64,000 bases of DNA from Rhodocollybia butyracea (taxonomy: Eukaryota > Basidiomycota > Agaricomycetes > Agaricales > Omphalotaceae). Location of the stretch: assembly GCA_015501585.1 (NCBI GenBank), contig JADNRY010000238.1:1-64000 (forward strand), in the 5' to 3' direction. The notes under the pieces were generated by a model, which worked only from the letters and a program-made list of their open reading frames with translations, had not been told where the DNA came from and did no database searches. The translations under genes and the position numbers were made by a program. Positions 21,077 through 33,387 of this stretch are shown one piece after another. How positions within the stretch are numbered: the stretch's first letter is position 1; each line of letters begins with the position of its first letter.

Positions 21077-23340
21077 ACTATGGAAGCTCGGAGAGCCGGT
21101 CCTTCAAGGAAGGTAGCTCAGAGCGACGCGGTCAATTGCTCATTAGTAAAGATAGGTCTGAAGTTGTGTGGATTAACTTGCGTGTTATCCCCCTCTTTTG
21201 GGTAGATGTCCCAACATCTAGTGATGGAGTCCAGTTTCTCACTGAGCTTTCCGGGCTGGAACCGAATGATCATGTTGAAAGTGTGAAGGTATTTGGACCA
21301 CCGAACCTGTCGCCAAGTTAGTACTTTAGTAGTAGAAAAATACTTGAGGTTCTTATGATCGGTAACAACATTGATTGGGTCTCCGGAGCCTTCGAGGTAG
21401 TGCCGCCAGGCTTTAAAAGCCTCGAAAATGGCTAAGAGCTCTTTGTCATGAGTATTGTAGTTGAGCTCGGTGGCCTGGAAGGTCCGAGAGAGGAAAGCGA
21501 TTGGATGGATTTCTCCATCTGAGAGTCAGATTGAGAGGATAGCCGCTAAGGCATAGTCGGAAGCATTGGTTTCCACAATAAGTGGACAATTTGGTTCCCA
21601 ATGTGTGAGAATGGGTGCATGTGTGAAGGCGTACTTGAGTTTTTTGAAGGAATCCTGACACGCCAAAGACCAGAGCCATGTGACGCCCTTCCGGGTAAGC
21701 CGAGTCATTGGTACAATGATGTCACTATAATTATAAATAAAATGTCGGTAGAAATTAGCGAAACCAAGAAAAGATTGGATGTCTTTGACTTTACGAGGAA
21801 CCGGCCAGTCAACAATAGCTTTAACCTTATCTTCGGCCATGGTCAATCCTGCCGGAGAGAGAATGTAACCAAGATATTCGACCGTATCAACTGACCAGAA
21901 ACACTTTGCAGGATTGAGAAAAAGGCCGTTAGCACGGAGCCGCCAAAGGACTTCGCGAACATGTTCCAAGTGCTGTTCTGGATTGTTGGAATAGATGAGG
22001 ATGTTGTCCAGGTAAACTATGATGCAGACATTGAGCATGTCCGAGAATATGTTGTTGATGAACCTTTGAAAAGCCGCGGGAGCATTAGTAAGACCAAAGG
22101 GCATAACTAACCATTCATAGGAACCCCATCAGGTCCAAAAGGTAGTTTTCCATTTGTCACCATTGGCAATTCGGATGAGATGATAGGTGTGGGCCAGGTC
22201 GAGTTTGGTGTAGATTTTAGCTCTTTTTGGAGCATCCAAAAGGTCCGAGATTAGAGGCAGCGGGTAGCAATCCTTCTTGGTAATCTTGTTTTATCCTCGG
22301 AAGTCCACACAAAGCCGAAGTTTACCATCCTTCTTTGGTACGAAGAGGACGGGAGCACCATGCGGAGAGGAAGAGGGTCAAATGACACCGGTAGCGAGTT
22401 GCTTATCCAAGAAATCGCAAAGAGCCTACTGCTCTGTCGGAGAGAGAGGGTAAAGGCGACCGAGCGGGGGCTCAGCACCTTCCACCAAACCAATTTTGAG
22501 GTCAAAAGAATGATGTTTGGGAAGAACCTCAGACGCAACTTCATCAAAAACGTCGGCAAAGTCAAGGTAGTCTGCAGGGATCAGAAGTGCCTCGGAAGAA
22601 GCACTCCTGGCCAAAGGACCAGATGCTGCATAGTGTGCCGACACTTTGGGGTCAATAACCCGGAGAAGAGTCGGTTCCCTACATGAATCTTGACAAGCCC
22701 TATGGAAGGCGGCGGCGCCGACTAATGCGATATCGACTTCAGGAGTCTCCAAACGCAAAGCCATTTGCGCAACCGAAGGGTAGGAATAGATTGGTTCGAA
22801 AGGAAACCTGTCCGATAGAGGACAAGGTTGGCGAGAGCAAGTTTGAGTCGGTGGGAAAGGTGCCGGCCGAATCGGGATAGTAGGTGATTCCGAGGAGGAA
22901 ACCGGTGCTTTCGGTCCTAATGCGGATCCGAAAAGCAAAGACGTCTGAGTGGAAACAGAGTGCTTGGTGTTACAGAAAGTAATGGTTCTGGTGACCCAGT
23001 CAATCAACGGATTGTAGCGGGACAAGAAACTGTATCCTAAAACAGCTTTACAAGATGAGTCCAGAGAAGTGACATAAAATGCCAGAGGTAGCAGCTCGCC
23101 GGACGGAAACCGAACTTCCAAAGTTGCAACTTTGGAAATTGGTTTCAGAGAAAGAGAACCATCGAAGAGTGGCAGATTGATCGGCGGTATTGAAGAGGTT
23201 GGAATAGAGTTTAAATTGACATAACGGGAATCAAGCAAACAATTGGTAGAACCCGAGTCTATGAGAGTAATAAACTTTAAAAGAGCAGAGGATTTGTCGG
23301 AATCCTTGGGAAGAGGGAATTCAGTAGATAAAGAAATCAC
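21077..23340 (-). pseudogene. Gypsy protease, reverse transcriptase and RNase H
   Basis: Protease: LIDSGSTNCLLD near the start of the 22426-23340 frame, with AVLGYSFLSRYNPLIDW downstream. Reverse transcriptase: [50 protein letters not shown], then YLDNILIYS, where the second catalytic Asp of the usual YxDD is Asn (codon 22003-22005). RNase H follows with LIVETNASDYALAAIL (normally TDAS). Stops are at 22378-22380, 22291-22293, 22129-22131 and 21526-21528. Three of the four are TGA where the family normally has Arg. The enzyme would copy RNA into cDNA; this copy cannot. Confidence 0.92.
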
Positions 23341-23449
23341 AAGTGATCGTTCATAATGGAAAGAGCGGACGCATTGAGATAAACTTCCCCAGAGGCACGA
23401 ACCTGATCAACGCAGCTCCCATTTTGTACCGGGGTCCAGGAGCTGCGGA

Positions 23450-24944
23450 CTATTTTTCCCAACCATTATCGGCCGGAGTAGTCGCAGATTCCTCGGTAGA
23501 AGTGGCGTGCATGCGAGAATCATCTGACCTCTTATCACAATTCTCCGCTTCATGCTTTCCTCCACAAATCATGCAGAGATTGCCCTTCTTGCGGTGTTCC
23601 ACTTTGGAAGGCTTGAGGCGACCATTGGCATAAGGTTTCAGTGCAGAGCTAGCTGAAGAAGCTGATTTGTTGAAACCGGAACCTGAAGGGCCCAATTTAT
23701 TGTTGTTGTTCTAAGGCTTTTTTGGTTGTTGTCTGGAGCTTTGGGAAGAGCTGTTAGGTTTGTTAAAACCGGAATTCTGTGAAGGATTATTTTGAGAGGA
23801 AGAGTTCAAAGAACCCTTTTTCGTCAGAGAGGAAGTTTTACTGCCGGAGCCACCTCCGGAAGACCTTGCGACCTCTCTTTTACGTTCCTCTTTGTGCCGC
23901 CAGTGCCGATTACCAATCTCAAGCACTTTGGCGCGGTATGCCGAAAGCGTTGCCAGTGTTGGACCATAAACCATTTCGTCCTTGATCCTAGTCACCAAAC
24001 CACGCTGATAAGCCCACTTAAGGGCGACGTCATCCCATCCTGTCATTGCTGCCAAGGTACTGAATCAGGTGTTGTATTTCCAAACCTGTTCATTCTCCTT
24101 CATCCAAATGTTACCAAGCTTGTCCTTGGCATCCCCCTGGGCATTGAAAAGACCGAAATGGTCTTGAAGTTCTTTTACAAGTGCTGAGAAGGAATTCATC
24201 CATGCTGGGGAGTTGGTTGGGTTCAGATCCAAGATGTCGGGTACAAACCATTCCCGAGCGGACCCGCCGAGAAAGGAGAGAGCATACATGACCTTTTCTG
24301 GTCAGTGAAGTAAGAAGGGTGATCAATAAAGACCAAGGAAAGGGAAACAAGAAACTCCTTGAGTTTCCGAGGTTCAGAGCCGTCAAACACGTCAGGCTCC
24401 TTGACTTTGGCTTTGGCTTCCAATGGTTTGGTAGACTTGCCACCGAGGAGGGTCAAAGCGTTTGCAATGGAATTGATAGATCCTCTGAATTTGTCCATCA
24501 GTTCCAATACTGCACCAGCATCGGGCTGGCCTTGAGCATTAAGAAATCTACCACCTCAGGGGGGCCGCTGGGGGACCACCACCACCATTACCTGGGGGAG
24601 GAGGCGGAGAAGGACCACCACCACCACCGTTATTGGGGTCATGCGGAGATCCAGGGGGTCCAGGAAGATCAGGAGGAGGAGCATCCCCATCACCATCATC
24701 AGGGTTGTTAGGAGGGTCATCGGGAGGATTGTTGGGAGGATTATTGTCTGGATTCTCACCTTCATCTGCAAATTCTCCTTCTCCTGTGTCCTCTGGTTGT
24801 TTGACAATCAGAGGCCGATTGTCACCCATAGTGTTACAAGATCGGTTCGAGAAGAGAGCTCCTTGGAGCTGTTCAGCAAAGGAAGGGGAAGGTGCCGAAG
24901 CAATCCTTCCGCAACAAGGAGTAAGGACTAGTGCAGTACCACTA
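23450..24944 (-). pseudogene. Gypsy Gag, main part with zinc knuckle
   Basis: Runs leftward from the 3.28-kb insertion. It begins with a Pro/Asn/Asp-rich low-complexity stretch (NNPPNNPPDDPPNNPDDGDG, GGGGPSPPPPPGNGGGG). The capsid region follows (EPDVFDGSEPRKLKEFL, LSFLGGSAREWF, NSFSALVKELQDHFG) and then the nucleocapsid knuckle CMICGGKHEAENC. Two TGA stops (24556-24558 and 24065-24067) and frameshifts break it. The layout (acidic or proline linker, capsid, knuckle, then protease in another frame) is that of agaric Gypsy elements. Confidence 0.87.
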
Positions 24945-27900
24945 CATCAGGAAAATACCCCCTTTACTCAAGGAGAGTTGAGCCAACCTGGATGACCCTT
25001 CAGCCAGCCTGAGGGCTGTATGGCCCCCAATGACCATTGGGGGCCATACAGCACTCAATGCAAGGTTGATCTATTTCAATCCACTGAAGCCAACTTCAAA
25101 CCAACTTCAAACCAGCTTCAAGCCAACTTGGGTAACTTGAGCAACTTCAAGGCAACTCAAGTCAGTCTCAAGTCAGCCTGAACTCAGCTAGAGTAGTCCC
25201 AAGTCAATCTCAAGCCACCTGTGAGTAGGCAACATATTACTTCAAGAACATTCAAGTCACAACAACTAAGTGTTCAAATGATGTAATTTGTATACAAACA
25301 AAGTACAAAATAAATGATAATAACATAAGATAATAGCAAAGTTTAGCGTGAGTACAGCAATAGTAAGGGGGTACCTAGTGGATCTAGACAAGCCCTATAA
25401 CAAAGAAATGGAATGAAAACTGAGGGGAATATGGCAAAAACAGGAAAAACCACCTAAATGAGACTGACCAGGGTGAGATGACCAAGATGGAAAGTGACCA
25501 AGAAGTGAGTGGAGGAGCATGGAGAGGGTCCTAAGTGAATGTGAATGGGCCCTACCTCGGAAAAATTGAGTGAAAATTGAAGGAGTTATGGCAAAAACAT
25601 TGAAAATCACCTATATGACTAGAGAGCGATGGAAAAGGTTGTGAATTGCTCTAGCGTGAGTACAGCGACAGTGAGGGGTACCTAGGGGATCTAAACGAGC
25701 CCTGGACGAAAGAAATTGAATGAGAAATGATGGAAATATGGCAAAAACAGCGAAAATCACCTAAGTGAGACTGACCAGGGGAGATGACCCAGATGGAAAG
25801 TGACCAGGAAGTGAGTGGAGGAGCATGGAGAGGGTCCTAAGCGAATGTGAACGGGCCCTACCTCGGAAAAATTGAGTGAAAATTGAAGGAGTTATGGCAA
25901 AAACATTGAAAATCACCTATATGACGAGAGAGAGATGGAAAAAGTTGGGAATTGCTCTAGCGTGAGTAGGGCGATAGTGAGGGGGTACCTAGGGGATCTA
26001 AACGAGCCCTGGACAAAAGAAATTGAATAAGAACTGATGGAATTATGGCAAAAACAGCGAAAATCACCTAAGTGAGACTGACCTGGGGACAGTAACCAAG
26101 ATGGGGAGCTATTCAAACAATATTGAAGCGGTGGGGAGAGGGTCCCTAGGGGATCTAAACGAGCTCTACATCAAAGAAATTGAGTGAAAACTGAAGGAGA
26201 TATGACAAGAACACCAAAACTCACCTAAGTGGGACAGACAGTATGGGGAGTTGCTGAGACAAGATTAAAGAGGCAGAGAGGAACAGTAAGAAGGAGTAAA
26301 AATGCAATGCTCTATCATGACCAGTTCCAAAGAACCTCGAGAAAGGTGGCAGCTGCCTGTAACTGTGCTATCTTAACCATGTCCAAGCTCGGCCTCTCGA
26401 GAAAGACAGTTACAGTGAGAAAACAAACAAAACAAATGGGTAATAAAGAAAGACTAATGGTGGATGGATTTGTTGGCAACACAGCAGGGAATCCCAGAGA
26501 CGATGGTGGAGGAGCGAGAACATGCAAGTTGAATGATTTGTCATAAGTTAACACATGACCATCAGACTTAGGCATTTTTTTTGTCTTCTTACTATATCTC
26601 CTGCAGTTTTCATGCAATTTCTTCAAAGTAGGGCTCACTCACATTGCCTAAAGACATTCTCTATGCTGCTTTGATCTCATATGATCAGTTCCCCATGTTG
26701 TTCAGCACTCCTCAGTTCATTCTCACTTAAGTGATTTTCGCTGTTTTTGCCATATTTCCATCAGTTTCCATTCGATTTCTTTCGTCCAGGGCTCGTTTAG
26801 ATCCCCTAGGTACCCCCTCACTATCGCCTTACTCACGCTAGAGCAATTCCCAACTTTTTCCATCTCTCTCTCGTCATATAGGTGATTTTCAATGTTTTTG
26901 CCATAACTCCTTCAATTTTCACTCAATTTTTCCGAGGTAGGGCCCGTTCACATTCGCTTAGGACCCTCTCCATGCTCCTCTACTCACTTCTTGGTCACTT
27001 TCCATCTTGGTCATCTCCCCCTGGTCAGTCTCACTTAGGTGATTTTCGCTGTTTTTGCCATATTTCCATCAGTTCTTATTCAATTTCTTTCGTCCAGGGC
27101 TCGTTTAGATCCCCTAGGTACCTCCTCACTATCTCCCCACTCACGCTAGAGCAATTCCCAACTTTTTCCATCTCTCTCTAGTCATATAGGTGATTTTCAA
27201 TGTTTTTGCCATAACTCCTTCAATTTTCACTCAATTTTTCCGAGGTAGGGCCCGTTCACATTCGCTTAGGACCCTCTCCATGCTCCTCCACTCACTTCTT
27301 GGTCACTTTCCATCTTGGTCATCTCCCCCTGGTCAGTCTCACTTAGGTGATTTTCGCTGTTTTTGCCATATTTCCATCAGTTCTTATTCAATTTCTTTCG
27401 TCCAGGGCTCGTTTAGATCCCCTAGGTACCTCCTCACTATCGCCCTACTCACGCTAGAGCAATTCCCAACTTTTTCCATCTCTCTCTCGTCATATAGGTG
27501 ATTTTCAATGTTTTTGCCATAACTCCTTCAATTTTCACTCAATTTTTCCAAGGTAGGCCCGTTCACATTCGCTTAGGACCCTCTCCATGCTCCTCCACTC
27601 ACTTCCTGGTCACTTTCCATCTGGGTCATCTCCCCCTGGTCAGTCTCACTTAGGTGATTTTTGATGTTTTTGCCATCTCTCCCTTAGTTTTCTCTCATTT
27701 TCAATGTAGGGCACATTCACAGTCTCTAGGGAGCCTCTCTATGTTCCTTTATTCACTTCCTGTCTTTGCACTTTCCTACCCTGGTCCCATCCCACACTAC
27801 CCCCAGTTGTATAGAATTTGTCTAGATACCTAATGACCACTGTCTACACAATTGATCTTTTTTAAACCTAAACCTCATTCAAGTTCAACTCAAATAGCAA

Positions 27901-28228
27901 CTTTGGGCATTACTACTCTACAGTTGAACTCAGTACATGCCTTATACCAGGTTAAGCTCAAGTTGACTTCAGTTAATCTCAAGTTAACCTCAAGTTGACA
28001 AATCTACTGAGGTTGACCCTGGTTGATCTCAAGCTAACATATCTACTCAAGTTGACCCAGGTTAGCCTCAAGTTGGCAAATCTACTCAAGTTGGCCCAGG
28101 TCAACCTCAAGTTGACAAATATACTCAAGTTGGCCCATGTCAACCTCAAGTTGACAAATATACTCAGGTTGGCCTCAAGTTGGCAAATATACTCAAGTTG
28201 GCTTGAGTCTATTAGCCTTTTCCTGATG
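24945..28228. mobile_element. 3.28-kb CATCAGG-family element with inverted 307-bp repeat arrays (TSD TA)
   Basis: Ends are CATCAGGAAAATACC and TAGCCTTTTCCTGATG, flanked by TA (24943-24944, 28229-28230). Both ends have subterminal arrays of CAACTTCAAACC / CTCAAGTTGAC-type motifs. The interior has about three tandem units of about 307 bp on the left (25320-26240) and three to four on the right (26690-27700) in opposite orientation, around a roughly 450-bp unique centre. The short frames inside are repeats of the unit; I see no transposase. It inserted in Gypsy gag, and excision rejoins the gag frame. Confidence 0.9.
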
Positions 28229-28492
28229 TAGCACTGGGAATCTGCTTAATGTCGTATTGGTCGACATTGATGTTACCTAGAACTGCCTCAGTAGACACAG
28301 AAGTGTTCGGAACAGCTGTTGCGGGACCGAATCCACCCGAGCCACGTCGGCGAGGGTTACCGGCCACAGAGATTGAATTGTTGGAGGCACAAATGACTGG
28401 GCATTGGCCACGAAAGGATTGGGAGTCTCGGTTGGTTGAATCTGAGTTTGAGAAACGTTCCGAGTTCTAGTGGGTTGTTTTCTTGGAGGCAT
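28229..28492 (-). pseudogene. Gypsy Gag N-terminus
   Basis: Starts at ATG 28492 (MPPRKQPTRTRNVSQ), about 65 bp after the 5' LTR. A one-base shift near 28380 moves the frame, after which text such as NPRRRGSGGFGPAT and INVDQYDIKQIPSA continues directly into the gag part beyond the 3.28-kb insertion. The leader between LTR and ATG is short and AT-rich. Confidence 0.7.
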
Positions 28493-28557
28493 TGTTTTTT
28501 TTTTTAAAAAAGCAATTTTGTCAGATACAGCGTTAACAAGTACAAGTTTAAATATAC

Positions 28558-29135
28558 AAGGTATAGATTGACAAAGTAGGTCTTGGACCAATATCGGAGA
28601 TCGAAGATGAAGTAGGACATGCAGTATAGCTATTAGCTAGACCCTCATCATGCCGAATAGTCCCAAGATGAAGTTCAAGAGACAAAGATAGAATCGGCTG
28701 CTGTAACGGCCGATGAGTAAGAAGAAAGAAGGATAGACCAAGGCAGAACTTAGTCGGACAGAAGGTCTGGTTTATCAAGTTGATATTCAAACTGAGGACT
28801 ACTGTACAAGGTTGTACTACTTATATACTAGGAGTCCAGGGCTTCCGGATCAGTAGAAGACAATAGTCGGAAACGTATACGGAAGACCGAAGTAAGTAAT
28901 ACAATCATAAGACAATAATACTCAATAGTTTGGGAAGGGAATATAATCGAAAGATAATAAGAACCAATTAGAAAGTAATCCAAAAGGTCCAATGGCAGTA
29001 CAACATCGGACGAAGATAAGAGATAAGATAGGAAGATAACGGAAATAGACGGAATGGAATCAGAATGATGCTGGGATGATAGTAGAGGTCATCCGGCAAT
29101 GATCCGAGAGATGCTGATGCGGCATGATTGTAACA
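28558..29135 (-). repeat. Gypsy 5' LTR
   Basis: Pairs with 16785-17403 and begins TGTTACAATCATGCC at 29135 on the minus strand, directly after KDZ coding sequence. Differences between the LTRs (substitutions, many C/T or G/A, and two indels) show an old insertion. Confidence 0.9.
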
Positions 29136-29637
29136 CCCTCCATCTCAATCTTCAGTGGAGCAACTGAGTTTCTGGGTGCCTTTTTCTGTTGGATAAGCCT
29201 TTGCATGTCTGCGAAAAGCTTATTATACTGATGTGCAAGGTTGGCAATAGCAGGATCCCTCCGTTTGACTGAATCTTGAGTGTGTTTGTTAATCCATTGT
29301 TCTACAGTAAATTTAAACGCAATGAGAGGCAAATTCATTCAATGATAGCACACCACTTCTTTGTTTTTGATAAAATTGTTCTAAACAATCCAGGTCAAAC
29401 TTATGTCCTCGTAGGTGTTCTCTGATACAAGTCTTGAGTGCACAAGCATTCATCTTTTTTGCAAGAAAAGGACTCTGGTAATCCCCATGGTACTCTCCTT
29501 CTTGGTTACCTTTGCCCTTGCTTTGGTCAGAACATTTAGGGCTGCTTCCAGCTCAAGTTCCACTGTTGCTATCTCCCAAAGCTCACACAAAACATTGATG
29601 ATCCTTCTCCTAAGTTCATCGACATGTGCTTGCGCTG
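29136..29637 (-). pseudogene. KDZ transposase, middle fragment
   Basis: Lies between the 1.1-kb foldback and the Gypsy 5' LTR. Visible text includes AHVDELRRRIINVLCELWEI and TVELELEAALNVLTKARAKV, then MNLPLIAFKFTVEQWINKHT, NLAHQYNKLFADMQRLIQQK and VAPLKIEMEG, where the LTR interrupts. This is the helical region after the KDZ catalytic core. It joins in frame to the N-terminal piece when the foldback is removed. Confidence 0.82.
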
Positions 29638-30746
29638 CACTTCAGGCAGCCCCCCATTGCCCCATATTAGGGTAAATACCCTATGTCAAGAATTACCCTA
29701 ATAAGGCCTAAATCTTGGAGTTGTACCACACCTTGGATGCATCCACCTATTGAAAATAGCTGTGGTACCATCCTCTGATGGGAGTACCCATGGTGGATGG
29801 TACCACCATGGGTGCTCCCCCATCTTTAAACCCTAAAAATGACTTGTGCGTAAGTCAGTGACCGTCACGGTCACATACTTAAGCATTAATTCAAGTCAGT
29901 ATAAACAAAATAACTATAATAAACACCTACAATCATTAGTAGTACATTAGACAATAAGTGTTTACACACTATAGTAGTCAATTGCTAGTGGCAGAAATGA
30001 TTTTGATTGTAGACAGCTCACGGCGACGCCTGGGCGCTTAAATTAATGATCTAATCGTCGCTGGATACCACTCATTTCATACAATTTTTTTTCAAGTTTA
30101 CTATTTAGATCAAGCAGTGGGTGCAACCATATGGTCTTGATCCACTGGTTCTATTGGTGGATGAACCCATTGTGGAGGCATCCATGTGGCCACTGTCAAG
30201 TGGTTGCATCCAAAGGTGGATAGATTGATTGTGGATGATGTTTTGGAATGCCTCCACAATGGATCCACGTTTGGATGCAACCACTTGACAGAGACCCCAT
30301 GGTTGCATTCACTGGTTGATTTAAATAGTAGAACTTGTAAAAAAATGGCATTAGGAGAGTTATATACAGCAACGAGTATGGCGCTAATTTAAGCGCCCAA
30401 ATATCGCCGTGAACTGTCTACAATCAAAACAATTTCTGCCACTAGTAATTGAGTACTATAGCTTGTAAATGGTTATGGTCTAACAATATTACTGATTATA
30501 AGTCTTTATTATATCTATTGTTTGTACTGATTTATATCAGTATAAGCTTAAAATTATGTGATGCTCACTGACTTAAAGTCATTCACTTTTGAGGGTGCCA
30601 TCCATCAGTGGATGGCACCACCACAATTTTCAATTGAGTGGATGCATCCAAGGTGTGGTACAATTCCAAGATTTAGGCCATATTAGGGCAATTCTTGACA
30701 CAGGGTATTTACCCTAATATGGGTGGTAGAGGGGCTGCCTGAAGTG
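29638..30746. mobile_element. 1.1-kb foldback element, 8-bp TSD TTGCGCTG
   Basis: Ends are CACTTCAGGCAGCCCC and GGGGCTGCCTGAAGTG, flanked by TTGCGCTG on both sides (29630-29637 and 30747-30754). Nearly the whole element is one long inverted repeat, for example GTGGATGCATCC against its inverse, and TAGTGGCAGAAATGATTTTG at 29990 against its inverse near 30440. No coding capacity. An 8-bp duplication fits hAT-type or KDZ-type mobilisation. Confidence 0.88.
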
Positions 30747-30754
30747 TTGCGCTG

Positions 30755-33241
30755 CATCCTGACTCTTGTGCAATTGTATTGCTTCCTTGACTGCGGACTT
30801 TCCTTGATTTTTTCTCTGGCCTGAGATAGAAGGGAATGTAAATGAATTGCAGTAGTAAGATTAAGATGAAAGACTTATGTGGCAATGGCTTTGTCTGGGC
30901 TTTTACCTGGGCCTCCCATTCGCAACAAAGCACATCTTCTGGAAAACCACATTCCAGAAGATCTTTTTCAGCTTCTATCAATTTTGCTTCACAAGTGCGC
31001 GTTTTCCAACAAAGCCAAGTACCTAACTTGAATAAGTTCTCTTCATTGTTGAACTCAAATTGGTTATCAAGGTTGTACATTCGGACATAGTACTATGGGG
31101 GATTAGTTGATTAGTTGAGTCAATTGAGGATAAAACAAAACTCACTCCTGCTACATGACCATAGGCAATCAAATGGCTGAGAGCATGCCAAAGACGTTCC
31201 GCCCCTTTGCTACTGCATAAGCCATACCCAAGACATTTGTGGGGGTGGTAAACTATCTGGCATGGCCATTGGTGTCCAAAAGCATGGAAAATTGAGACCA
31301 CAAAAGTCATATGATTCATGTAAGACTTGAGAAAGCCCCACTTGTCGCAGCTCCAATGCAACTGGCAGCCAATGTCGTATAGTAGGCTGACAAAAAAATC
31401 TGGCGGGAGGTGCTCAAACAACTTCCCTAGAAGTGCTAACACATAGTGCTGTCCTTCTACAGCAGTTGTCATTTTCACGCTGAACAAAGGACAATCATGT
31501 CGGCAGAGAAGTGTCATATTGGCGGTAATGTCAAAGAATTGGGTACTGCCCTTGATTTGCACTTCTTCCGCCGCAGTGAATCTCGCCAGACAACCATCAA
31601 GGACTGATTTTGGTACTCGCAGATGGCCCTTGAGATGGTCATCCGCCTCTTTGGAATCTTATTTGGCTCCTTTGGTCTTTTGCCATATGCAGTTATGCTG
31701 GCTTTGCTTTTTCGGGCAAACCATGTCTACATATTGTTTCCAGGCGTTTACCTCTTCTTAAGGTATAAAAAAAGTGTTGGGATGAACACAAGGGGGGTCA
31801 TGACCCCCTTTGGCGGAATGTTTCTGTGAAAAACATGTGTCTGCATTGACAACAATGTCTTTACTGATGATTGAGATCAGTTTGAATTGGGAGACAAGCA
31901 AGATATGTGACATCCTTACCAATATCCTCCAAAGCACAGCAACAACACATATGAAGATATTAACTGGAGTATACTGGGCATCTGAGGCGGAAGGATCCCA
32001 CTCCTCATTGTCGCTGGAGTTTTCCCGGTTCCTCTTTTGTGACTAGCTTTCCTCCACTTCCTCATCAACCACATCTTCTATAGTTACTTCTCTCCTCTTA
32101 GGCGTAGCAGTCTCAGTATCTGAGTCACTTTGTGGCTTGGCAGGCGCTGTAGGAGTCTTGTGGTCACAGTGAGCAGCTGGGCTTTGGTAGGTCCCGGTCA
32201 CAGATGAGTTGGGTACTAGGTTGGCAGGAACTTCATGGAGAATGTTGTCTATTCTAGTGGATGTCATGTCATTGAGGGACATGAACCACTGTAGTGCATT
32301 TGCAAAATGATGCCTTAGAGGATCATCACCAGGGAGATAATATCCTTGAGTGGCAAGGAAATCAGTCGCTGTGCCACACCAAGCTGTATAATTAGGCACA
32401 ATTTGAAGAAAGAACCGCCATATAAAATCCAGAACACGGATATCTACAGCGAGTGTCGGAAATATGGGAGAGCATGGGAAGAGTCCACTATGGACAAGTT
32501 GGACTGATGCTTTGGTACATTCTGAAGCCCAGAGCTCAATCTGTTTGAACTCTGAATTACAACTGTGAGTTTATTTTATCATGTTTGGGCAAAGAAATCT
32601 TACTTGAGAAACGATATACCCAGATGGAGAGTTTTTGTGTGCTTTGACAGCACTCACATTTCCGCATTTCTAGGTTAGTAGCGGCTTCATCCCGCAATGA
32701 GTGTGTTTGGCACTGTAGTTCAATGTATGTGGGGATGAGGAGAGGAATGATTTCGCTTGTCCAGCGCTCCCATTGCTTGAGCTGTTTCGCCCGATGTTTT
32801 GAAGGAGATCCAAGCTCACCTCCATCCCAAAATACCTGTTCTCTGAGCGCTGCCAAGGGTTCTATGCTTTCTACTCCAGTGCAAGAGATGTCATCTAGGC
32901 TCACTGGAGAGGGCTGGACCTTGGGTCAAGACAATGCTGTTGGGTAGTAGTACCAGGCCCTCATTGTGTGGTTTAGGGCGTCTTCTGCTAGTAGGTGTTT
33001 TGACTGGTGTAAGTTGGTATGCTGTGGCGGTTGGTGCAGGTAGGCGCATATAATCTTCCTTTAGATGAGGACAAAGTGACATGGTTAGCAATGGATGAGG
33101 GAATGTGGCAGACACAGCAAGTGGGCAAAGTTCCATTGTTCGCCTAACGCTACCCCGACCGCTTGCATCAACTATAGCTATAACTACATCTAATCTATCT
33201 ACAAAGTCATAATCTACAGAAAGTCCCAAAATGGACACCAA
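30755..33241 (-). pseudogene. KDZ transposase, N-terminal and catalytic part
   Basis: From right to left: an N-terminal region (32557-33241); PTLAVDIRVLDFIWRFFLQI and MPNYTAWCGTATDFL (32043-32450); then VVNADTCFSQKHSAKGG and HPNTFF near 31750-31860. The hallmark core (31023-31562) has CRHDCPLFSVKMTTAVEG, SLLYDIGCQLHWSC, FVVSIFHAFGHQWPCQ and GAERLWHALSHLIAYG. After it, YNLDNQFEFNNEENLFKLG and CEWEAQVKAQTKPLP follow (30850-31080). At least two introns or frame changes separate these blocks. The DIGCQ and GHQWPCQ motifs are diagnostic of KDZ DDE transposases. The gene continues at 29637 across the foldback and at 16784 across the Gypsy. Confidence 0.9.
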
Positions 33242-33387
33242 TACATTTCTATTCTATGTAGGTTCAAGCTGTACATATGGAACTCTATCTATCATCAAGA
33301 TCATCTACGCAATCTAGACCTGAAATATGCAAGAAATACAGCAAGTAATTATAACAATGAAAGATACATTAACGTCAATTTTTCTAT

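Larger units (their letters stand above)
16785..29135 (-). mobile_element. Ty3/Gypsy chromovirus-type retrotransposon, 12.35 kb with insertions
   Basis: Order on the minus strand: 5' LTR (28558-29135), gag, protease, reverse transcriptase, RNase H, integrase, chromodomain, an antisense ORF region, polypurine tract, 3' LTR. It sits inside the C-terminal part of a KDZ gene. It contains two foreign insertions, 24945-28228 in gag and 20504-21076 in pol; without them it would be about 8.5 kb. Many stops and frameshifts show it is dead. No clear 5-bp target duplication was found (flanks GAGGG and GACAC). Confidence 0.9.

Noticed and set aside
22100..22140. CATCAGG at about 22126 as a family terminus
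   Set aside because: It lies inside conserved reverse transcriptase coding sequence with no paired end.
24548..24829. Pro/Gly/Asp-rich frame as a separate secreted protein
   Set aside because: It is the low-complexity linker of the Gypsy Gag and is followed by capsid text after a shift.
25395..27501. Repeated MIFNVFAITPSIFTQFF-type frames as a multigene family
   Set aside because: The frames are copies of the 307-bp non-coding repeat, appear on both strands and have no intron or promoter signals.
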